64,000 bases of DNA from the NCBI GenBank assembly GCA_016508695.1, contig VNKQ01000006.1, positions 372,001-436,000 of the forward strand, in the 5' to 3' direction. The stretch comes from Hyphodiscus hymeniophilus. Lineage: Eukaryota > Ascomycota > Leotiomycetes > Helotiales > Hyphodiscaceae. Below are positions 48,085-59,296 of this stretch, one piece after another. The notes below the pieces were generated by a model, which saw nothing but the letters and a program-made list of their open reading frames with translations, had not been told where the DNA came from and ran no database searches. The position numbers and the translations under genes were made by a program. Every line of letters begins with the position of its first letter. Position 1 is the stretch's first letter.

Positions 48085-48795
48085 GATGCTGATGTGGTCT
48101 CAATGGTTTCTTTGCTGGGTTGTGGAGAAGATTGAGTTACGATATTTAAGTGAGATAGGGAAGCAAAAGAATTATACAGAAATTCCTTTATATACCTTCT
48201 GTATTCAGGTACAATCCTACACGCGTTCGAACTATCTCCCAAACATCCTGCCTATGTCCACGGAGAAGGCCATTAGCGAAGATCCAACCGATTTGATTGG
48301 CTAGCCCCTTTCCGTAGGAGTAGTCTGTCGGCGAAGCGGGAGGAGAGTATCGACCGTTTGACCGTTGTGGACTTGCCCATGGACTATACTTTTCAATAGA
48401 GGGCTCTCGGCATGATACGAGCTTCGATGTGTTGGAGAACATTTGAAGGCAAAACGTAACAGCTCCTCCCTTCGGATTTCGACGAAAATGGCACTTTTTC
48501 ATTTAGCACAAGGCCATAATCTATGAGATAGCCTCGTCATATCTTGGGAACAATTCTCAAGCCTATTCCTCATTCTGTGCGGCTCCGTTGGGGGCATAGC
48601 CTTGGTGAATGGACTCCTCCAGTCCCCCTTACCTTCTCACATCAGGCTCCAAGCTCACTTATCCTGGACTCACTGAAAGGTCTCCTCTGGTACCTTTTCC
48701 ATCAAAGCTGCATATCTCTGCAGTGACATATTCCTCGCGTGACAAAATTCTTTGTCAATTCTCATGTTTGTTGTGTTGATCCCTCACTGAGCGCC
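48085..48795. other. Intergenic region, no gene seen
   Basis: 711 bp between the SDR start and the C2H2 gene stop. Nothing coding recognised. Confidence 0.5.
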
Positions 48796-49402
48796 TCAAT
48801 CGGTTGGATGTCTTGGATCGTACATCTCATACCCTTCGTCCTCAGTATCACTCTCCTCCATCGTACTACCATCGTTAAGGACTTTCGTGACGTTGGCTCC
48901 CTTGCCGAGCCCTTCGTCGTTCTTCTCCTCCTCTCCCTTGACCTCGCCGTCGGCAGGCGCAAAAGCGCTTTTGAACCCCGCCTTCTTGAAACCAGCTTTC
49001 TTGAACCCAGCGCCCGATCCAGCACTTGTCGCACTCTCACCACCGATCTTGATTGATATCAGACCGCTCTGAGAGTTGGCTTTGGCCTCTGCTTTCCGTG
49101 CTTTCGTGGTGGCCATCGGATCGCGGGTAAGTTGGCGCATATCCTTCAAGCGTTGTTTGTGTGAATGGTCGTAGGAAGATAGGTGGGCCTCGTATTCATT
49201 CATTCGGGCATATCCTTTGCTACAGAGTTCACCTGCCACAGTTAGCTTGGAGGGAGAGGGAGAAGGGGGTGGTACAGTAGAACGATTTGACTGCTTCTCG
49301 CGCGGACTCTGTCTTGGGCGCTGGATTTGTGAAGGCGCGCTGTCAAGGATATTAGCTTTTTGAACGTTTCTAGCGATCATCTGGAATTCTTACTGGAGGC
49401 AT
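48796..49402 (-). CDS. C2H2 zinc-finger protein with GPATCH8/ZNF804-like finger
   Basis: Three exons: 49402-49394 (only ATG CCT CCA), 49339-49276 and 49232-48796, with introns of 54 and 43 nt; 169 residues. Joining exons 2 and 3 rebuilds the finger FYCELCSKGYARMNEYEAHL with SSYDHSHKQRLKDM (Cys-x2-Cys ... His-x5-His), the single C2H2 typical of GPATCH8/ZNF804-like proteins, some of which are linked to splicing. After a Lys/Ala helix comes a short tandem repeat (GFKKAGFKKAGFKSAF) and an acidic C-terminus. The nine-base first exon is supported by frame and splice signals only; the finger itself is firm. Confidence 0.83.
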
Positions 49403-49574
49403 GCTGGCAGTGTTGGAAGCAAGTTTGATGTGTCAGTTAAGGTATTTGGGGAAAGTCAAAGCCGTCAAGAAATAAGCGTTGGTCCTAGCGCACGAGTAAA
49501 CCTTACCTATTCGACCCAAACAACTTCGCGATGTTGGCAATTCTGCATTCAAGGCAATAGATCAACCATCAGTC
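49403..49574. promoter_or_regulatory. Compact 172-bp divergent promoter, C2H2 gene/MCP1
   Basis: The two ATGs are 172 bp apart, the shortest of the ten head-to-head gaps in this window, so the two genes very likely share control elements. No named motif was identified. Confidence 0.5.
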
Positions 49575-50566
49575 ATGAATCGACAAAATCCTGACGCTTC
49601 GGCGTCGCAAGATACCTTGGTATCATTGCAAATGGTAGAACCGACTCCTCTACCAGACGACGAATCCCGTAGAGCTTCCGTCATACCCAACGCCCCCGAG
49701 ACACCTAAAGCACAGCCTCCGTCAAAGGCTTCGACCTTCAGCTCTTCTCTAGGTCTCAGTGGACATGGACATAGTTCAGTCTGGTACCGTATGGTCAGAC
49801 CATTCTATTGCTTCCGCCAATCTAGCTAAAGAATACCTTAGTAACTCGCCTCCAACGTTACTCTACCTATGTCTTCGGAATCTATGCTACCTTCCACATA
49901 ACGAACACCTCCATGATACCTCTCATAACCCGCTCTGTCCCAGCTTCAGAACCTTACCTCCTTCTTACACGCCCATACTATCAGTCTTTTCCCCTCGAAG
50001 CTCTCCTCGTTACACTCCCCATTACCACTCATATTCTTGCCGGCCTGGCGTTACGAATACACAGGCGCAATGCGAATCTCTCCCGCTACGGTGGTGGAAA
50101 CATTCCTTTGTCCAAGCGTTTTGATTCCAGGATGAAAATCTGGCCGCCAGTCTCTTGGTCAAGTCTTTCAGGTTATATTCTTGCGCCTTTAGTGCTGGGA
50201 CATGCATTTGTGAATCGCATTCTGCCTTGGATATATGAAGGTGGTTCTTCAAGTGTGGGGCTTGGCTTTGTCAGTCACGGCTTCGCGAAGCATCCTTTTA
50301 TCGCATACGGAGGCTACGTGTCGTTGGTTGGGATCGGTGTAGGTCATTTCGTATGGGGAGCAGCCCGCTGGAATGGCTGGATCCCAGTTGGCAATGATAA
50401 GAAAGCCAAGCGAAGATGGTGGACTTTAAATGGGGCTTGGCTTGGTGCCATGGCGTTGTGGATGGCTGGGGGACTGGGGATTGTGGCCAGAGGTGGATTA
50501 TCTGATGGTTGGGTCGGAAAGGGTTATGATGCGTTGTACTCGAAGATACCCTTGGTCAAGTTATAA
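49575..50566 (+). CDS. mcp1: Mcp1-like mitochondrial outer-membrane protein
   Basis: Yeast Mcp1 works with Vps13 in mitochondria-vacuole lipid contact and suppresses loss of ERMES. Exon 1 (49575-49788) encodes a Ser/Pro-rich cytosolic N-terminus ending SSVWY. A 53-nt intron (49789-49841, GTATGG to CTTAG) leads to exon 2 (49842-50566): LTRLQRYSTYVFGIYATFHI, TNTSMIPL, RPYYQSFPLEALLVTLPI, ALRIHRRNANLSRYGG, then several hydrophobic helices (WSSLSGYILAPLVLGHAF, GGYVSLVGIGVGHFVWG, AWLGAMALWMAGGLGIV). The acceptor was fixed by restoring LTRLQRY. 312 residues. Stop TAA at 50564-50566. Confidence 0.88.
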
Positions 50567-50913
50567 ATGATCGAAGGTCCCGGTAGGTTTGACACGCATA
50601 GCATGGGGAGTTTGGGCTTGAATTCCAAGACCGGTAAATTCGCGTCGACTACGAACATAGAGCTGCGAGGACAGAAGCCAAGGGTAGAGTCCAAGTCTCA
50701 ATCATTCAATCTTTTTGAACGATTAGACATCCCATTCTGGCATCAAATAAGACGTCAGGGGCTGGAGACAATGTTTCAAAAGTTCAGGCAATTAGATCAG
50801 AAAGTCCAATGGCATGATCGAACAGGAAATGTTAATGATATTGCAACAAGAAGACCATCTAATAAGTTGTTAATACCCGGGCAAGTCTGGCTCGTACCTT
50901 CCATCTATTGGAG
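50567..50913. other. Intergenic region between convergent genes
   Basis: 347 bp between the MCP1 stop and the stop of the unknown gene on the other strand. An ATG follows the MCP1 stop directly, but the frame has no coding character. Confidence 0.5.
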
Positions 50914-53401
50914 TTATGAGCATTTAGACTGGACTGCAAATATCCGGTTAGTTCTCTGATTTTTTTCTTTTGCGCAACTTGCTGAACCACTTACAGCTTT
51001 GGACTTGGATGTCCTCTTTATTAAATACGATCGCAGTCGACGATTTCTGTGCCTTCCGTGAATTCCTGCGTCCCTCTCATCTACTCGAAAGTTCGCAGTC
51101 AGCATTTCCGTTTCCGAGGAAGTAATATCGCAAACTACTTTACAAGTGGGATACAGAAGAGGAAGCACAGAGTACGAACCATCACTTAGTTCAATGACTT
51201 CTCTTTGAGATGGCCCTCCTACTTCGCTATTGCTTGACTGGGCTACCGGGCCATAATTCGTTCCTAGCTCTGGTTCTTTTGGTCGATTCTGCCTTTCCCT
51301 ATTCAAAAGGCTAGGGCCAACTGGCAACTTTGCAACCATTTCTGGGTCCAAGCGAAGTCCAAATGGCATCATTTTCCCCGTTGCAACGGGCTCTCCTGTA
51401 AGAATAATGTCCCGGCTCACGACCTTCCTCTCCTTGCCTTGGTAGTCCACAACACGATTCGTGGGATTACCTTGAATAGGCGATGTATCATGGTACGAAA
51501 CTCGAACTATTTCGTTCTTCAATAAGGGTGTTAGAGGAGTAAGTGGGATATGATTTGGCATGCTTTTCTGCATGATGCCTAAGGGTATTGGCAACTCGTT
51601 TTCGCCCTCCCAAGCTATGATGCGGCTATAGATATCCGAATCAGTCCCTCCTGTCCTCAAATTTCGCCCAAAGGCCTTGGTAGCCGTTAAAAGTTCTTCT
51701 CTCGTAGAATCCTCGGTAATTTCTATCTCGTTGAGTATTGGGAGCTTTTGAGGCAGACCCCATGGATTTTCCATCAGCAGCTGGAGACGACGGAATGGCA
51801 CCTTTCCTACGACTCCCATCATGTTCTTGACTGTCCGTGCATCTTCAAATTTACCATCCTAACGACTTGGTCAGTAATGCTTAACGTACCTCGCGAAGTT
51901 CTCTCGAGAGCTGTTAAGAGAGGCCCTCTGTCCCGGAAGTTCGGAAACCAGCATGTTTTGCTCGTCAATCAACTCACATTGCCGTCAGCTCTGTTCCCAA
52001 AGTCAAGAAGGAAATCCCCGTTTGCAACTTCAAATCCATCGAGAGCGTCATTCTCTACTGTATCTCCCACTTTATTTGTTGCTTGAATTGCACGATAAAC
52101 GAAGAAAGGTTTCATCGTACTTCGGGAGGTCGATAGTGCTCCAGTTGCCACATTGGAGCCCACCTCTAGGCCGGGTGTAATTGGAGCAATGACGGTTTCG
52201 GAGTCTCTATTTCGTGGAGGCTCTTTTTTTGGCGCCCCTGGTGTATCTCTGGGTTCCAGATCAGCGTCAGGAGTGACTCTTGGGCCTGGTTCCTGATTGA
52301 GTTCATTCCACTCAACTATCTTAAGCTTGGATTTCGGCACATTGCCCATGTCTGTATTGTTACAGGCTCTCATGTATCGACATCCTTTAGCTCTAATCAA
52401 GCCGGCTGGCGGCTCGATTTCTCTGACGAAATGCCCCTTCAGGACGTCAAGATAATCTTTATTCGGCCTGTCGGCTTTCCTTGAGTCTCTCGTCACAATC
52501 CAAACACCATCATCCACATCTTTCTGAACCCGACGTCCTAAGTCCCAGCCCTGCATTATTTTTCGGCGGTGCTCGTCGGGGCCTTTTCTTCCTTTCGCCT
52601 CAATTCCAAAAGCTTCCCATCGGTTCACGATATCATCTGTATCATGTCTACCTCGTAACTGAATTGGCTATTGGTTAGTGACTGGCTGGATTGACTTGTT
52701 GGGAGCCTACGTACCAATTCATAGTCGACTGCCTCATTGCTCCAGAGCCAAATAGTTGGTTTAGCTAGATGTAACTCATCTTCGGCTCTCAAAGTACTTT
52801 GGACCCGTCCTGCATTTACATGAGTAGAACTGTAATTTATGAATTTTGTATCCCAAGTTTTGGTGGCATTGTCATATAGACCCCGATGCCCTTCTTTGAT
52901 GAAGCCAACTTCAAAGGAAGTTCCGCATTCATCGTTTGCGACTTGCAGGAGCACCGAGATCTGGTCGGTAGACAGATCGGTAGTGTTTAGGAACCTTTTT
53001 CGAGCTTGTCCTATATCAGCCTTCGCAATTCCAGCTGCTTCTAGGAAATGTTCCACTTTGTCCTGGTATTTTACGCTATTCAACCATGTCTCGAAGTCGG
53101 ACTGTGTTGCGGATTCAAGTTTCTCCCCTTCATCCTTCAACAGCTCTCGCGCGTCCGTGAAACTGCGCCATAGAGCTCGGACAGCATTATCGTTCCGGTC
53201 TGGGCGGCTTGTTTTGACCGGGCCATATCCTAATGCTAGCCATGGCAATAACGCATTGAGCTCCTCGTCAGTCGCTGCCTTGATAGGAGCTCCCTGCTTA
53301 CAATCTACGGCTGGTTCTCTGGATTTCGTCGGGTCTGTCTTGAGTTTCTTATCCTGTATTTCGACGTCCTCAGCTGGTGAATGTTTCCTCTTTGCCAACA
53401 T
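50914..53401 (-). CDS. Unrecognised 770-residue protein
   Basis: Exons 53401-52715, 52658-51978 and 51858-50914, with introns of 55 and 119 nt, keep frame throughout. The first exon could begin further upstream, at an ATG near 53581 in the same frame. N-terminus basic (MLAKRKHSPAEDVEIQDKKL), then LPWLALGYGPVKTSRPDRND, WRSFTDARELL, WLNSVKYQDKVEHFLEAAGI and LRGRHDTDDIVNRWEAFG, and a Pro/Arg-rich linker. The C-terminal third has KFEDARTVKNMMGVVGKVPF, ENPWGLPQKLPIL, LKNEIVRVSYHD, NRVVDYQGKERKVVS and MPFGLRLDPEM. I recognise no known domain. The motifs of this last third recur in the broken gene at 54167-54921, so it is probably a real domain. Confidence 0.75.
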
Positions 53402-54166
53402 GATTTCCACTCGGTGGCCTCCAGTGCGGCTTGTTGCAGAATGATGGATTTTTCGATTTGAGTATGCTAGCCCGGTAAGAAACCTCAGCGGTGCATTGAA
53501 ACCGAGATCCAGTTGTTCCTCATCAAAAGGGGCGCTTTCGAAGAAAGAAATTGTCTCGACCGCGGACAAAGAAAGGAGCATTCCGAAAGGAGTCAACTTC
53601 CGTACGGCACAATTCTATCGCTCTCAAAGCAACTTCTTCTCGAGCGCTTCCAAACGTTCTGATGCAAACGGCCAGACAAAGTAAAATATGGAAGACCTCG
53701 TGGGGTTGGCACAAAAGCGCAAAAGCACAAAGTCCTTTGACTGTTGGAATCATCCGTTTAAAACATTTTTGGATCGTAGGGATCTTCTAAAGGGATCGGG
53801 ATAAAGATGTTGTCGCCCAAAGCAGCGCTGTAAAATGTCTATGTAGCCCAATTTTACAAGCTGGTGGGGTATGGGTACCTGCCGAGGACACAAGCAACGT
53901 AGAAGTCTATAGCTATGTACAAATCACGAAGTACTTCGGTACCGCTGTATGTAATATCGCTTGCTATTCGTGTTCTACCTGCTCCGCTGCATCAGTATAG
54001 GAAAATATCCGTCTAGAGACTAGTGCGAAAGAATCTTTCTTCGACATAGATTAGGGACGTTTTACTTGCACTGTCGAAAATACATCTCTGGTCTGTTAGG
54101 TGATACGGCGTTGTGATTCATCGAGCTATTTGAATCTTACCCAGACATTAACCTCAGAACTTCCTC
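53402..54166. other. Intergenic region, possible 5' extension of the unknown gene
   Basis: About 765 bp. Its right part has no gene. Bases 53402-53596 remain open in frame with the unknown 770-residue protein and may be coding if translation starts at the upstream ATG. Confidence 0.45.
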
Positions 54167-54921
54167 TCATTGCCGTTGGAGTCTGGTTGTGGACGGCTTT
54201 GATGCGTCCTCGTTTCGAGTCCGTTTGGGCTTACCACCACCGTGGCCGTCATCAGGAGGCAATGTCGTCCCCAGAATGAAACCATCTTGTTTCAAAATGC
54301 GAAGTCCGAATGGCTCGTCAATCTTCCAAAGCAATCTCGTCCGAATCGTCCTTTCCTACCCTCATAATCAATCACATTGGTATTCCTACCTTGAACTCCA
54401 CAAACGTATACTATTTCCCCCTTCAGAAAACCTGTGGTATCCGCAGACTCCTCAACATCGCACTGCACTGTGTGCAGGGAAATATATGTTGCTCTGGAAT
54501 TTGCAGTCTCTCCATCGCCTCGAATAGAGGTGCCTTTCTAGTGCCAGGCTTCTTCATCCCTCTTTCGAGGTACTCGTTTTCAAGAACAGCAATGCTGTCG
54601 CCTCTCGTAAAGGTATATTCAGGGAGGACAGGCAGCTGATCAGGAAGACCCCATGGCCTGGGAAGCTGTTGGAATTGGACAAATAGATGTTGCCTTCAAT
54701 TCCATCAATATTTTTGACGACTCGTTGTCCTGTGCGGAAGTAGGTACTGGTGTGAACCCCATCCCGAGATACGGAAGCAAGTATTGGAATAGAATGTCTG
54801 GCAAACTGTATGCAATGAATTGTTTGGTTATTGCGGCGTCAGGTAACGAGATCTTCTCTGCTTTTGCCTTTGGCCTAGATTTGGCTTTTTGTGGCCCTGA
54901 CTTGGTATTTTTGGGAGCCAT
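54167..54921 (-). pseudogene. Frameshifted relative of the unknown 770-residue protein's C-terminal domain
   Basis: Starts at ATG 54921 (MAPKNTKSGPQKAKSRPKAK) and ends at TGA 54167-54169, but only by passing through successive frames. First frame to about KISLPDAA; second frame with SIPILASVSRDGVHTSTYFR and GQRVVKNIDGIEGN; third with FQQLPRPWGLPDQLPVLPEY, LKGEIVYVCGVQGRN and VIDYEG; then a last shift to RTIRTRLLWKIDEPFGLRIL. The order matches the neighbour: VKN..G..G, PWGLP..LP.L, LK.EIV.V, N.V.DY.G and PFGLR. Each shift equals one missing base (near 54835, 54690 and 54353). No stretch over 120 codons survives intact. Decayed tandem copy is the simplest reading. Confidence 0.7.
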
Positions 54922-55340
54922 GACGAGTTCTGCATTTGTCAAGAATATCTTTTTAGATATATGTGCATACAACTTTAAACTCGATTCGCAGAAGTCAATT
55001 GAACTTGTTAGGACTTTGAATCAGGGCAAATAAAGACGCATACAAAGTAGGTTGAAAGAAGCCTGGAATGGAGATAGACAAAGGGAATGGGCTTGCCTGG
55101 TTGATGTTCGGTAGAAAAACGCGAGGGTGCTTCCAACCTAGATAATTAATCCAATGCTATTTATTCAAGTTGGGAAATTATTGTTTGCATTGCCGATTCT
55201 CAAATGTTCAGCATGTTTTAGTAGCAGCCATCTCCAAACTCCAGTTCCCATCATATTTGTCTGTAGGTCAATCCAATCCATCATAACTGACTCACCTGTA
55301 TAGCCTTCCATTGTCTGGCTCTTTTCGACTCTCAATCCTT
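54922..55340. other. Intergenic region
   Basis: 419 bp between the broken gene and the ISN1 stop; nothing recognised. Confidence 0.5.
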
Positions 55341-57060
55341 TTAGGTTACCATCACAGTGGTTCCTTCGCTCCTTTTCTTGTTGAAGGCAATCATATCGCC
55401 AAGTTCGTCAAGCAGTTCGATCGTTTCAGTGGGGCTCGCAATCCATGCCGTCGTCCCGACCACCCTAGCCTTGAAGTCGTTGCTTCCTGCACTCAGAAAT
55501 TGATCTCCGACATGTAGTGTCCTCTCTCCTCTGATGCTGTCCCCATCTTCGTCCCCACCACTCCCAAAGAATTTTTGGCAAACCAAGACACCCCAGCTCT
55601 TATCGCCAATATCGACGAACACATCATTGCCGCCATTGAATGCACAAAACGGTAGCAATTTCCCCACCTCGCTCATTTCAAGCTTCTTCTGTACGACGAG
55701 TACGGTTTCTTCGAGAGACTCGCGAGGAAAGTGGTAGCCGGGAAATGTGGGAATAATTCCGACTGCACGCTCTTTCCGTAGAATGGTTGCTGCCAAATCA
55801 AGGTTGTGGATACAATCGCGGAGAGATGCTTCTGCGACGTCGAGAAGGGCAGTAATGGTGGGTTGACTCCATGTAGACATGCTTGGGAGGATCCAATTCC
55901 GTCGAGGAAGGTGAGCAAGCAGGTACGGAGAGGTATGATCATACGTGAACAGAAAATTCGATTCTCCACCTAGGTTAGAGAAGAGTGTTAGATATGACAA
56001 GAAAAAATGGATGTGAGCACTGAGCACGCGTTCACATGAATGTCACCCACCCATGATTACAATATTCTGCTTTTGAGCAGGCGTAAGGACTTTAGATGAT
56101 TTAATCGCTTCGAGTAGTCCATGAAGGCGGCCATAGTATTTCTCGGCTTCTGTATAACCGGCAGCAGTGACAATACCGATCCTGGTGCCATGTTCCATGA
56201 GATCTATACTGAATGTTGAGCCATTGTAGATGGGCATGAGATAAAAGACTTACTGATGAGTCTCTTGATCACTCTATTAGATGGCTCTAAGCTCTTCCCA
56301 TCATCATAACTGAAGCTCGTCAGCTTATCTGTAGCGTGCTGTTGTCATCGACGCTTACAGTGTTACATCACCGTCGAACGTCGCAAGCTCGAGAGGCCCC
56401 CCAGCACACACGCCCATCAGCTGAGCAGTGTTCAAAATCAATCGAATGTCATTGAAAGATGGCGGCACAAACCGCCTCGATGAGATGAAACGTTTCTTAT
56501 CCTGGGATTTAAATGCAGCTGCTAGTGGGAGCCGTGTGAAGAAAATCCCGACACTTGGTACCAAGAGTTTCAACTTTGATTGACCATGCAGGCCAACCTG
56601 CTGATGTGCAACTAGAATATCGATTAGAGTAGATTGGAACTCGTGTAATCAAGGGACTTACTATGGTCATCAATCATATCCTCGACGTCCTGCATGACTT
56701 CAGCATACCGCCGATGTGCTTCCTGCGCCATTTCTTCAACTGTCCCGCATCTTGTTTCGAAGACTCCTGTTGGCTGAGAGCAGATCACAAATGGAACTGC
56801 CAATAGTCCTTTGATCCATTCTGATTCAAATTTCAGTGAGGCAAAACGGAGGGAATATCAATGGCAAAACTCCGCACTCCCACTTGAAAGGCCATGCTCA
56901 AAGCGCTGCTCGAGATAACTAAGTAGGTCTAGTCTTATATGATCAAAACATACCGATGAGTTGATCCCGCCGATGAGTTTTCAAAGCATCTGGACTCCAT
57001 TAGCTCCAGCTGAGCAGCGGTGAACCACGACGAACACTCCACCCGATATCTAGTAGTCAT
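55341..57060 (-). CDS. isn1: IMP-specific 5'-nucleotidase Isn1, seven exons
   Basis: Dephosphorylates IMP to inosine in the cytosol. Exons: 57060-57036, 56989-56954, 56820-56662, 56611-56359, 56309-56254, 56203-56051 and 55969-55341; frames add up to 436 residues. Sequence: MTTRYRVE|YALKTHRRDQLI|EWIKGLLAVPFVICSQPTG, then KLKLLVPSVGIFFTRLPLA, the HAD-type catalytic block LATFDGDVTLYDDG (two Asp), EHGTRIGIVTAAGYTEAEKY, GGESNFLFTYD and a C-terminal DKSWGVLVCQKFFG, TLHVGDQFLSAGSNDFKAR with late-motif Asp residues. The first two exons are 25 and 36 nt. Head-to-head with the O-methyltransferase. Confidence 0.92.
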
Positions 57061-57422
57061 CCTGTCTTGGTAGGTATCCAATCCTTGCTACTTATACGGC
57101 AAATGATGCACCCAGTCTCTCTCAATTAACCAAATTTGAACTAAAAGATCTTTGCGGATAGCTGATGATCTTGTGCTGCCGAACAGAGAAATGGCTAACC
57201 CCGCGGGGGCCAAATTCTAGGGACACATCTTTAGATAATAAAAACACACCTCCGGCCACATCCACACCCAGCATAACTGCACTGCTCGAGCCACTAGTCC
57301 CATTACCTAATACCTAACGTAGCTACTACACAAGTACCCCCATTATATCTTCCTTTCTCCTCTGTTGTCCTCACGTAACAACTCTCCAGTCCCGATTTCC
57401 ACATTTTAATAATCCCGTAACT
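57061..57422. other. Divergent intergenic region ISN1/O-methyltransferase
   Basis: 362 bp with both promoters. It includes a GC-rich palindromic patch (ccccgcgggg) near 57200. No gene. Confidence 0.5.
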
Positions 57423-58687
57423 ATGAAGGAAAACTACACTCAACTCTACCCTAACGAGCAAGTTGCTCTAGCAGTTGGTGACTATGCTTTCAGTCACTCC
57501 AGCAAACTCCCAAAGCATATCACAGAACACCACGCGTGGGGCGTAGAAAGCCAGGAAAGAGCAAATTATATGATTTCTCCTCTTCAAGCACAGTTTCAGA
57601 TCTGGTTTGCTAAGGCTATGGGAGCAAAGAGAGGTGAGTCTGGATAACGATTCGTTGTACGCGCGTTCATTGAGTAGCATGTGATGTCTGTCGGTATCCT
57701 ATGCTTTCACTTCATTCCAAAATCATTCTACGATGGAATGGGATTGAACTTGTAATAGAGACCAAATCCTTTCCATGACTCCGTTTTCAGAAAGTTGTCT
57801 GGAAAGACGCATGCCGAAGCGGTACCCAAATTGCCCAAAGCCTTCGTCTCTCCTTTTCCCAACTACTTACAATCCAAATCTGGCTTGTAAACTGATGAAT
57901 TGACAGTGCTGGAGATTGGAACATTTATCGGCTTTTCTACACTAGGATGGGTCGAGGCAGTGGGTCCAAAGGGTCACGTAACTGCACTGGAATATTCAGC
58001 AGAATATGCTGCAATTGCGGAAGAGACTTTCGCAAAGAATGGCATTAAAAATGCAGAAGTTATTGTTGGAGATGCACGAGAATCGTGAGTCTGACTTTCG
58101 TTTTCCATTTGTTGAGGTTTTAAGCAATTTGCTGCTTTGGTTCCAGCTTCCCGTTGCATCACACTATGTTCGTGACTGACTTCTCTCAGCATCAAAAATC
58201 TCGTCGAAACACTTAAAGAGCCATACGTAAGAAGATTCCCCTCTTCCTGTTATCACACGTCTCCCCAGATACCGAGCCTGTCCTGCACTTCACCAAAGCA
58301 ACATCAAGTGCCATTCTCGAATGGGGAACCACTGACCTCCCAATGCTCTAGGACCTGATATTCATCGACGCAGACAAGACATCCTACCCCACGTACCTTT
58401 CCCTCATCCTCTCCCTCTCCCCCCCTTCATCAACCTCCGTCCGCCTCCTCAAAAAGGACGGCATAATCCTAGCAGACAACATTCTCCGCCGAGGTCTAAT
58501 CGCCGACTCCAGCGAGGCGAACCCCTGGTCCGATGCTGCGAAGCAGAAGGCGGAGCGTAATTGGAAGGGAGACCCGGACAAGGAGGCCCTCGATGCCTTC
58601 AATAAGGCGCTGGTTGGAAGTGAGCGGTGTGATGTTTTCTTGATGCCGTTGTTCGACGGCCTTGGAATGGGAAGATTGCTTGATTGA
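57423..58687 (+). CDS. O-methyltransferase, class I (caffeoyl-CoA OMT-like)
   Basis: Exons 57423-57633, 57907-58084, 58190-58226 and 58352-58687; introns of 273, 105 and 125 nt are long for this window. 253 residues. Motifs: HSSKLPKHITEHHAWG and NYMISPLQAQF at the substrate-side N-terminus, VLEIGTFIGFSTLGWVEAV (SAM motif I), ALEYSAEYAAIAEETF, DLIFIDADK (metal/SAM Asp) and GIILADNILRRG (second metal-binding Asp). These are the divalent-metal-dependent catechol OMT type (PF01596). The substrate is unknown, and no pathway neighbours are visible. Confidence 0.9.
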
Positions 58688-59296
58688 GAATGCCGATGGC
58701 AGATTTGGTTGTGTTCAGTGCGATTATTGGCGGGGCGTCGAAAGTCCGCTACTAAATGAAACGAGGCAAGGATGAAGGTGTTGGGTCTTGAAATTTGGGT
58801 AAGGTTTACTGTGGGTAGTGTCAAGGACTGAAGAGCGTTGAACGCTTGCATTTCTTTCATATAAGTTTTCGAGTGTAGCCGATCCATTGAGCAGCATTGG
58901 ATGTACTGCCAATATCACGAATCAATGTACTCTCCCAACTTTATATCCAGCTTCATATTCAAAACGTGTTATCTTGACAAGTGCCTTTAAATTTTGTCTA
59001 CACTTCGTAGTAAGGTCCAAAGTCATTTGTACGTTGTATGCAAAGAGACTAATGATGGTCGATGGAGTTGCGAAAATGTGTAAGCAGGTTGGACTTTTGA
59101 CTTAAAAGCCGAGTTATCGGAAAATTTTGATCTGGAGTCGAAGTCCCAGAGAAAGTGCATGGAAAGAGTTGCCCAAATAGTAGAAAGAGTTTTGAAATAA
59201 GCCTGTCCCATCTCAGCAACCGCCAAGCTACCTATTTTTCCTATCCAACCACCAATTCAGTCCAAACCCCCGAAAAAAGCGCCCTAGCACAAATAT
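58688..59296. other. Intergenic region between convergent genes
   Basis: 609 bp of 3' flanks of the O-methyltransferase and PFK1; nothing recognised. Confidence 0.5.

Noticed and set aside
50567..50959. 130-codon frame starting directly after the MCP1 stop
   Set aside because: No motif, overlaps the 3' end of the gene on the other strand, and would need readthrough or reinitiation; taken as 3' UTR.
46982..58687. Possible secondary-metabolite cluster (SDR, O-methyltransferase)
   Set aside because: No backbone synthase, P450, transporter or cluster regulator; the genes are separated by housekeeping genes.
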